Source: Rhodocyclaceae bacterium (lineage in GTDB: Bacteria; Pseudomonadota; Gammaproteobacteria; Burkholderiales; Rhodocyclaceae). From it: DNA of 6,030 bases. Position numbers and translations under genes: made by a program. The notes below the pieces were generated by a model, which did not search any database, was not told the origin of the DNA, and saw only the letters and a list, made by a program, of their open reading frames with translations. Below are positions 1-6,030 of this stretch, in pieces. The stretch lies in contig PNJM01000170.1 in NCBI GenBank assembly GCA_013821865.1, positions 1 through 6,030 on the forward strand, in the 5' to 3' direction. Numbering within the stretch: position 1 is the first letter of the stretch; each line of letters opens with the position of its first letter.

Positions 1-202
1 CAAGCCGCAGAAGGGCGCGGCGGGGCAGGCGCCGGCCGGCCTGGCCGATCGCCTGGTCAGGCCGCTCTTGCTGGCGGCGCAGCGCTGTGTCGCCGGGGGT
101 GTCGTCGCCGACGAGGATCTGGCCGACGCCGGCGTGATCTTCGGCACCGGCTTCGCGCCCTTCACCGGCGGACCCCTCAACTACCTGAAGGATCATCCAT
201 GA
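1..202 (+). CDS. 3-hydroxyacyl-CoA dehydrogenase (FadB/FadJ-like multifunctional protein), C-terminal fragment
   Basis: The frame that begins at base 2 is open to a TGA at 200-202 and gives the last 66 residues of a protein cut by the left edge. Near its end it reads VIFGTGFAPFTGGPLNYL, which matches the signature near the end of the second C-terminal 3-hydroxyacyl-CoA dehydrogenase domain in FadB/FadJ-type proteins (GxGFxPFxGGPxxY). In that family this helical domain completes the NAD-dependent dehydrogenase that oxidises 3-hydroxyacyl-CoA in beta-oxidation. The protein stops five residues after that motif, whereas E. coli FadB and FadJ carry several dozen more residues, so it is a short-tailed variant. 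Its stop overlaps the start of the thioesterase gene (ATGA), implying a shared transcript. The N-terminal part, and hence whether a hydratase domain is present, cannot be seen. Confidence 0.8.
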   Translation, partial: KPQKGAAGQAPAGLADRLVRPLLLAAQRCVAGGVVADEDLADAGVIFGTGFAPFTGGPLNYLKDHP

Positions 203-597
203 GCGACTATCCGGTCACGCTTCCCGGCAAGCAGCCGGTGCTGCGCGTCATGCCCATGCCGGCCGACCTCAACCCGGAAGGCGATGTCTTCGGCGGCTGG
301 ATCATGTCGCAGGTTGACATCGCCGGCGGCATCGCCGCCGGACGGCGCGCCAAGGGGCGCGTCGCCACCATCGCGGTGAATGCCTTTCTCTTCAAGCAGC
401 CGGTGTCGAAGGGTGACGTGGTCAGCTTCTTCGCCGACGTGGTCCGCGTCGGCCGCACCTCGATCACCGTCAATGTAGAGGTCTATGCGCAGCGCCGCCC
501 GGCCGACGAGATCACGGTGAAAGTCACCGAGGCCACGCTCACCTACGTGGCGCTCGACAAGGACGGCAGCAAGCGCGAGGTTCCGCCCGCGCAGTAG
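199..597 (+). CDS. yciA: Acyl-CoA thioesterase, YciA-type hotdog fold
   Basis: This 132-residue protein has the same length as E. coli YciA and resembles it along its whole span. Residues 20-43 hold the family hallmark (MPADLNPEGDVFGGWIMSQVD followed by IAGG), with the likely catalytic Asp at 40 and the hotdog helix running from about 33 to 52. The strands that follow carry FKQPVSKGDVV (65-75) and the TSITVNVEVYA strand (87-97). YciA enzymes are cytosolic and hydrolyse a broad range of acyl-CoAs to the free acid and CoA. The ATG at 199 overlaps the preceding stop codon as ATGA, and AAGGA at 188-192 lies 6 nt upstream, so translational coupling is likely. Within a beta-oxidation cluster it may free CoA when intermediates build up; that role is inferred. 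Substrate preference cannot be read from the sequence. Confidence 0.9.
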   Translation: MSDYPVTLPGKQPVLRVMPMPADLNPEGDVFGGWIMSQVDIAGGIAAGRRAKGRVATIAVNAFLFKQPVSKGDVVSFFADVVRVGRTSITVNVEVYAQRRPADEITVKVTEATLTYVALDKDGSKREVPPAQ

Positions 598-616
598 CCG
601 GCAGAACTTCCGGTTT

Positions 617-681
617 GGCCGCGAAGGCGCGGGGCTGCCTCTTCACCTCCTCCTTCGATGCATTTCCGCGCCTCCGCGGCC
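617..681. repeat. Imperfect inverted repeat in the yciA-fadN gap
   Basis: The arm at 617-632 (GGCCGCGAAGGCGCGG) is the reverse complement of the arm at 666-681 (CCGCGCCTCCGCGGCC) except for one A/C mismatch, giving 15 of 16 paired positions around a 33-nt loop. No T-run follows, so it is not a standard intrinsic terminator. The arms resemble those of the hairpin at 4315-4363. It may be a dispersed intergenic repeat, or an mRNA-stabilising or processing element within the operon. The 109-nt gap contains no credible gene. Confidence 0.7.
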
Positions 682-694
682 TCCCTTTCACAAC

Positions 695-700
695 AGGAGA
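695..700 (+). promoter_or_regulatory. Ribosome binding site that fixes a TTG start for fadN
   Basis: AGGAGA lies 6 nt before the TTG at 707. The first in-frame ATG is codon 17, inside the NAD-binding glycine motif, so it cannot be the start. The same hexamer at the same 6-nt spacing precedes the thiolase gene (3103-3108), which supports the choice of TTG. Confidence 0.8.
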
Positions 701-706
701 AACATC

Positions 707-3100
<2,394 letters not shown>

Positions 3101-3102
3101 CC

Positions 3103-3108
3103 AGGAGA
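3103..3108 (+). promoter_or_regulatory. Ribosome binding site that fixes the thiolase start
   Basis: AGGAGA lies 6 nt before the ATG at 3115. The thiolase frame is open further upstream, to at least 2950, but that part overlaps fadN and translates to arginine-rich non-thiolase sequence. The ribosome site and the thiolase N-terminus (DAYIVAATRTP) both place the start at 3115. Confidence 0.85.
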
Positions 3109-3114
3109 ACCCGC

Positions 3115-4314
3115 ATGAGCAAACAAGTTCAAGACGCCTACATCGTCGCCGCCACGCGCACGCCGGTGGCCAAGTATCGCGGCGCATTCCGCAACGTCCG
3201 TCCGGACGACATGCTGGCCCACGTGCTGCGCGGTGTGATGGCGCGCGCGCCCGGCCTCGATCCGCAGCTCATCGGCGACGTCGTCGCCGGCTGCGCCATG
3301 CCGGAAGCCGAGCAGGGCATGAACGTGGCGCGCATCGGCCTCTTGCTCGCCGGCCTGCCGCAAAGCGTGTCGGGCATGACCCTCAACCGCTTCTGCGCCT
3401 CGGGCATTCAGGCCGTGGCGACCGCCGCCGACCGCATTCGCCTGGGCGAGGCCGACGTCATGATCGCCGCCGGCACCGAGAGCATGAGCTGCATGCCGAC
3501 CATGATGGGCAACAAGGTCTCGCTCAACCCCGCGGTCTTTGCCCGGGACGAGAACGTCGGCATCGCCTACGGGATGGGGCTCACCGCCGAGAAAGTGGCG
3601 GTGCAGTGGAAGGTGTCGCGCGAGGACCAGGATGCCTTTGCCGTCGCCAGCCACCGGAAGGCGACCGCCGCCATCGCGGCGGGCAAGTTCAGGAGCGAGA
3701 TTTCACCCTACACGGTGCAGGACCATGTGCCGGACTTCAAGAGCGGCGCGGTGAAGATCGTCGAGAAAATCGTCGAGAACGACGAAGGCCCGCGCCCCGA
3801 TTCCTCGATGGAAGGCCTGGCCAAATTGCGGCCGGTCTTCGCGGCGAAGGGTTCGGTCACCGCCGGCAACGCCTCGCAGATGTCCGACGGCGCCGGCGCC
3901 GTGCTGATCGTCTCGGAAAAGATCCTCAAGCAGTTCAACCTGCAGCCGATCGCCCGCTTCCTCGGTTTCGCCGTCGCCGGCGTGCCGCCGGAAGTCATGG
4001 GCATCGGCCCGATCGAAGCCATCCCGCGCGTGCTCAGGCAGACCGGCGTCAGGCAGGACGACGTCGACTGGATCGAGCTGAACGAGGCTTTCGCTGCCCA
4101 GGCGCTGGCCGTCATGCGCACGCTCGGGCTCGACCAGGCGAAGGTGAATCCGCTCGGCGGCGCCATCGCCCTCGGCCATCCGCTCGGCGCCACCGGCGCC
4201 ATCCGCACCGCCACCATCATGTCCGCCATGCAGCGCAAGGAAGCCAGGTACGGCATGGTCACCATGTGCATCGGCACCGGCATGGGCGCGGCCGGGCTGT
4301 TCGAGGCGGTTTGA
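3115..4314 (+). CDS. fadA: Acetyl-CoA C-acyltransferase (3-ketoacyl-CoA thiolase), FadA type
   Basis: This 399-residue thiolase cleaves 3-ketoacyl-CoA with free CoA to acetyl-CoA and a shortened acyl-CoA, the last step of each beta-oxidation round. The N-terminal domain begins with AYIVAATRTPV (8-18) and carries the nucleophilic cysteine C94 in NRFCASGIQA. The C-terminal domain has NEAFA (323-327), the catalytic histidine H355 in GHPLGATG, and the second cysteine C385 in CIGTGMG. All four active-site motifs are intact and the length is typical of bacterial FadA. Its position right after the FadN-type enzyme matches the fadN-fadA order in Bacillus subtilis, so the two products probably act together, possibly as a complex as in other FadA/FadB systems. 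A biosynthetic acetoacetyl-CoA thiolase (PhaA/AtoB type) has the same motifs; the context favours the degradative role. Confidence 0.93.
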   Translation: MSKQVQDAYIVAATRTPVAKYRGAFRNVRPDDMLAHVLRGVMARAPGLDPQLIGDVVAGCAMPEAEQGMNVARIGLLLAGLPQSVSGMTLNRFCASGIQAVATAADRIRLGEADVMIAAGTESMSCMPTMMGNKVSLNPAVFARDENVGIAYGMGLTAEKVAVQWKVSREDQDAFAVASHRKATAAIAAGKFRSEISPYTVQDHVPDFKSGAVKIVEKIVENDEGPRPDSSMEGLAKLRPVFAAKGSVTAGNASQMSDGAGAVLIVSEKILKQFNLQPIARFLGFAVAGVPPEVMGIGPIEAIPRVLRQTGVRQDDVDWIELNEAFAAQALAVMRTLGLDQAKVNPLGGAIALGHPLGATGAIRTATIMSAMQRKEARYGMVTMCIGTGMGAAGLFEAV

Positions 4315-4363
4315 CCGCAGAGGCACGGAGAACGGCATAATTCCCGTGTTCTCTGCCTCCGTG
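4315..4363. repeat. Imperfect inverted repeat between fadA and the crotonase gene
   Basis: The left arm begins at the base after the thiolase stop (CCGCAGAGGCACGGAGAAC, 4315-4333) and is partly complementary to GTTCTCTGCCTCCGTG (4348-4363). GAGAAC/GTTCTC (4328-4333 with 4348-4353) pairs perfectly, and interruptions occur further out. The loop holds the short AT-rich CATAATT. The left arm matches the arm at 619-634 at 12 of 16 positions, and GCCTCCG recurs in both right arms. No T-run follows, so termination seems unlikely. I read it as a second copy of the same intergenic repeat family. Confidence 0.6.
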
Positions 4364-4365
4364 AC

Positions 4366-4371
4366 GAAAGG
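4366..4371 (+). promoter_or_regulatory. Ribosome binding site that decides the crotonase gene start
   Basis: GAAAGG lies 6 nt before the ATG at 4378. An in-frame TTG at 4372 directly abuts this site, leaving no spacer, so the ATG is preferred. Confidence 0.6.
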
Positions 4372-4377
4372 TTGTTC

Positions 4378-5181
4378 ATGGCAAACGATACGGTACTGCT
4401 TGAAGTCCGCGACGGCATCGCCACGCTGACGCTGAACCGCCCGCAGGCGATGAACTCGCTCGGGCAGGAGATGTCGCGGGCGCTGCTGGCGCGCATGCAG
4501 GAGCTTGCGGCGCGCGAGGGCGTCAGGGTGGTCGTCGTCACCGGCGCCGGCGATCACTTCATGGCCGGCGGCGACATCAAGGAATTCCGCGGCATGCTGG
4601 CGGCCGCCCCGGCCGAGCGCGAGAGCGCCTTCCGCGGCATGATCGGCGAGTACATCAATCCCGCCGTCGAAATCCTGCGCGGCCTGCCGCAGCCGGTGGT
4701 CGGCAAGGTGCGCGGCGCCTGCGCCGGCTTCGGCTTCTCGCTCATGCTCGGCTGCGATCTGGTCGTTGCCGCCGACAACGCCTATTTCACCACGGGGTAT
4801 TCGCTGCTCGGCACGACAGCCGATGGCGGCGGCACGTATTTCCTGCCGCGTGCCGTGGGCGCCAGGAAGGCCGCCGAACTGATGCTCCTCGCCGACCGCC
4901 TTGACGCCGGCGAGGTGCTCGGCCTCGGCCTTATCAACCGCGTCGTGCCGCTGGCCGGGCTCGATGCCGAGTGCGACCGCCTGGCCCGCCGGCTCGCCGC
5001 CGGCCCCGCGCGCGCCTATGCCGGCGCCAAGCGGCTGCTGAATGCCTCGCTCACCTCCACCCTGGCCGATCAGTTGCGGGCCGAAGGCGAATCCTTCGGC
5101 CGCTGCAGCGCGACCGGCGACTTCGCCGAGGGCGTCAGCGCCTTCATCGAGAAGCGCAAGCCTTCCTTCAAGGGCGGCTGA
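4378..5181 (+). CDS. Enoyl-CoA hydratase/isomerase family protein, probably an isomerase
   Basis: This 267-residue single-domain crotonase-fold protein has the usual family length. It shows the N-terminal LTLNRPQAMNSL (17-28), the first oxyanion-hole segment FMAGGDIKEF (61-70), the second around GACAGFGFSL (113-122), and TADGGGTYFLPRAVG (147-161). Aligned by eye to rat crotonase, the two hydratase glutamates E144 and E164 fall on S121 and Y141, so ordinary enoyl-CoA hydratase activity is doubtful. D149, in the ADGGGT segment, sits where delta3-delta2-enoyl-CoA isomerases and PaaG-type isomerases carry an acidic residue. I infer a double-bond isomerase that lets unsaturated acyl-CoAs enter the pathway, or a PaaG-like ring-1,2-epoxyphenylacetyl-CoA isomerase. 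The true hydratase step is covered by the FadN-type protein upstream. The C-terminal helices (about 200-267) include the usual AGAKRLLNASL segment. It is the last gene of the cluster and converges on the gene at 5188-5508. Confidence 0.88.
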   Translation: MANDTVLLEVRDGIATLTLNRPQAMNSLGQEMSRALLARMQELAAREGVRVVVVTGAGDHFMAGGDIKEFRGMLAAAPAERESAFRGMIGEYINPAVEILRGLPQPVVGKVRGACAGFGFSLMLGCDLVVAADNAYFTTGYSLLGTTADGGGTYFLPRAVGARKAAELMLLADRLDAGEVLGLGLINRVVPLAGLDAECDRLARRLAAGPARAYAGAKRLLNASLTSTLADQLRAEGESFGRCSATGDFAEGVSAFIEKRKPSFKGG

Positions 5182-5187
5182 AACGCC

Positions 5188-5216
5188 CTAGCGGCAGGTA
5201 GCCTGCGTGCCGCTAG
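5188..5216. terminator. Candidate bidirectional terminator or stem-loop between convergent genes
   Basis: CTAGCGGCA (5188-5196) and TGCCGCTAG (5208-5216) form a perfect 9-bp stem with an 11-nt loop. An alternative small hairpin, GCAGG-TAG-CCTGC, lies at 5194-5206. The stem begins 7 nt after the crotonase stop and includes the stop codon of the minus-strand gene. It is the only strong stem where the two transcripts meet, so a termination or 3'-end protection role is plausible. Neither strand has a clear T-run after it (TTT only on the minus strand), which weakens the intrinsic-terminator reading. Confidence 0.5.
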
Positions 5217-5508
5217 TGTAAATATTGAGGTATTTCAGGCAGATCACCCGCAGGCACGACGAGATGTTCTTGTCGTTGGCTACCAGGCAACTGTCGTGGA
5301 TGCGCTCGATCAGGCGCGGCAGCGTCAGGCCCGCCTCCCGCGCCATGTCGTCCAGCACATTCCAGAAAGCGCGTTCGAGCGAGATGGTGGTGCTGTGGCC
5401 GTGGATGCGAAAGCCGCGCTTCTCCGGGATGAACTCGCCGATCTGCGACGTCGTGCAGGCGTTGAACATGTGGTCGAGGACGTCGTTGTTCTCGATGTAA
5501 ATCGACAT
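5188..5508 (-). CDS. Ribbon-helix-helix domain DNA-binding protein (RHH_4-like)
   Basis: This predicted 106-residue protein looks like a small transcription regulator. Residues 32-43 (GFRIHGHSTTIS) would form the DNA-contacting strand. Helix one is about 44-58 (ERAFWNVLDDMAREA) and helix two about 61-75 (LTLPRLIERIH). The conserved tail NISSCLRVICLKYL is at 81-94. This arrangement (rGHrTSxxLExxFW...LtLxxLixxI...nlSSxLRxxxLxxL) is typical of the RHH_4 family of bacterial proteins, which are mostly uncharacterised. The N-terminal 30 residues are not recognised. The frame is open upstream to an ATG at 5658, but the family-like sequence begins near the ATG at 5508. No good ribosome site precedes 5508, so the start is uncertain. 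It is divergent from the YeeE-like gene and convergent with the fad cluster. The target is unknown. The last residues (TSGTQATCR) are encoded within or next to the stem at 5188-5216. Confidence 0.75.
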   Translation of the reverse strand: MSIYIENNDVLDHMFNACTTSQIGEFIPEKRGFRIHGHSTTISLERAFWNVLDDMAREAGLTLPRLIERIHDSCLVANDKNISSCLRVICLKYLNIYTSGTQATCR

Positions 5509-5613
5509 GGCCGAGTGGGTTGCGATGAGGGGGTTTCCATTCTGAACGGATGGCCCGCACAGGGCAAGCGCCGGGGCGTGCTCACCGAATCCGGCGTTTG
5601 CAATAAATACTAC

Positions 5614-5631
5614 CCGCGCCCCGCGGCGCGG
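5614..5631. repeat. Perfect GC-rich palindrome in the divergent spacer
   Basis: CCGCGCC (5614-5620) and GGCGCGG (5625-5631) are exact reverse complements separated by the 4 nt CCGC. The palindrome sits 66 nt before the YeeE-like start and 106 nt from the ATG of the ribbon-helix-helix gene. It flanks the AT-rich stretch 5597-5612, the most promoter-like composition in the spacer 5509-5696. It could be an operator for a dimeric regulator, possibly the adjacent one, or an mRNA hairpin. I see no convincing -35/-10 pair on either strand and no gene in the spacer. Confidence 0.45.
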
Positions 5632-5680
5632 AATATGATGCGCCGACATGACATGCAAGCCCCTGCCAAACGGGGTGAAA

Positions 5681-5688
5681 AGAGGAGG
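5681..5688 (+). promoter_or_regulatory. Ribosome binding site of the YeeE/YedE-like gene
   Basis: AGAGGAGG lies 8 nt before the ATG at 5697 and is a near-ideal Shine-Dalgarno match. A second GGAGG at 5691-5695 is only 1 nt from the ATG, too close to be functional. Confidence 0.75.
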
Positions 5689-5696
5689 CTGGAGGC

Positions 5697-6030
5697 ATGG
5701 AGTTCTTCCGGAAAACGCTGGATCCGGTGGTTGCCCTCGCCGCGATTGCGGTGCTCGAGGTTTTTCTCTTTCTGATCGTGGGCTCCTGGACCGTCGGCGG
5801 CGGCGAGACCATGATGACCGGGCTGATCGCCCGGTTCGTCATGGGCGACGAACTGAAGCGCCTGCCCTTCTGGAACCTGGTGTTCCAGCCGCACGGCGAC
5901 TACTGGAAGATCTACATCAGCCTCGGCATGTTCTTCGGCGCCTTCGTCGGCGCCGTGGCGAGCAAGGAGTTCTACCTGCGCATGCCGCGCCGTATCTCCG
6001 AATGGGTGCTGATCACGATCGGCGGACTGC
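5697..6030 (+). CDS. YeeE/YedE-type sulfur-compound transporter, N-terminal fragment
   Basis: The frame from the ATG at 5697 is open to the window edge, giving 111 residues of an integral inner-membrane protein. A first hydrophobic helix spans about 11-31 (VVALAAIAVLEVFLFLIVGSW) and a second about 72-89. The latter ends in GAFVGAVASKEFYLRMP (81-97), the glycine-rich helix end followed by a basic loop that is characteristic of YeeE/YedE proteins. A third hydrophobic segment starts at about 103 (EWVLITIGGL). Family members such as TsuA take up thiosulfate, and others are linked to selenium or other sulfur species. The substrate here is unknown, and the conserved cysteine motifs would lie beyond the edge. 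A strong ribosome site at 5681-5688 supports the start. It is divergent from the ribbon-helix-helix gene and may share its control region. The family call rests on a partial sequence. Confidence 0.72.
   Translation, partial: MEFFRKTLDPVVALAAIAVLEVFLFLIVGSWTVGGGETMMTGLIARFVMGDELKRLPFWNLVFQPHGDYWKIYISLGMFFGAFVGAVASKEFYLRMPRRISEWVLITIGGL

Noticed and set aside
4315..4363. Intrinsic terminator after the thiolase
   Set aside because: The stem is interrupted and no T-run follows; the downstream crotonase gene is co-directional with related function, so read-through is expected.
3703..4557. Long minus-strand open frames opposite the thiolase
   Set aside because: Antisense shadows of a well-supported thiolase, with no domain signature.
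5634..5639. TATGAT as a -10 box for the YeeE-like gene
   Set aside because: The hexamer is a fair match, but at 17 nt spacing the upstream hexamer is TACCCG, and the TTGCAA at 5598-5603 is 30 nt away, so no paired -35 exists.
5509..5658. Longer start for the RHH gene at 5658
   Set aside because: The extra 50 residues are not like the family, and they would fill the divergent spacer and cover its palindrome and AT-rich island. The start at 5508 is preferred, but the absence of a clear ribosome site there leaves some doubt.
5296..5775. A 159-codon plus-strand open frame across the RHH gene and the YeeE-like start
   Set aside because: It overlaps two better-supported genes in other frames and resembles no known family.

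Overview
The window is high-GC, tightly packed bacterial DNA with strong GC-rich third-codon bias. The gene content and protein style (FadB/FadN-type beta-oxidation enzymes, a YciA thioesterase, a YeeE/YedE membrane protein) suggest a betaproteobacterium, perhaps of the Rhodocyclales/Azoarcus-Thauera-Sterolibacterium kind. The phylum-level call is an inference from protein resemblance, not from a database search.

Layout: bases 1-5181 are a co-directional (+) fatty-acid/acyl-CoA beta-oxidation cluster. It holds (1) the last 66 codons of a 3-hydroxyacyl-CoA dehydrogenase-like multifunctional protein; (2) a YciA-type acyl-CoA thioesterase whose start overlaps the previous stop (ATGA); (3) a 797-aa FadN-type fusion with dehydrogenase first and enoyl-CoA hydratase second, starting at TTG; (4) a 399-aa thiolase (FadA type), 14 nt downstream; and (5) a 267-aa crotonase-fold protein annotatable as enoyl-CoA hydratase, but lacking both hydratase glutamates and looking more like an enoyl-CoA isomerase. 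Together these give hydration, 3-hydroxy oxidation, thiolysis, probable double-bond isomerisation and CoA-ester hydrolysis. The acyl-CoA dehydrogenase needed for the first step is not in the window.

The cluster is interrupted by only two gaps over 50 nt (598-706 and 4315-4377). Each contains an inverted repeat, and the two repeats resemble each other, which suggests a dispersed intergenic repeat family.

Bases 5188-5508 (-) encode a small ribbon-helix-helix DNA-binding protein that converges on the fad cluster with 6 nt between stop codons. A 9-bp perfect stem overlaps its 3' end. A 188-nt divergent spacer (5509-5696) carries a GC-rich palindrome next to the only AT-rich island there. It leads into the N-terminal 111 codons of a YeeE/YedE-type membrane transporter that runs off the right edge.

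Most of the window is ordinary metabolic DNA. I do not see a CRISPR array, mobile element, RNA gene or evident novel defence-like system. The points worth a second look are the substituted active site of the last crotonase, the two related intergenic hairpins, and the small regulator/transporter divergent pair.
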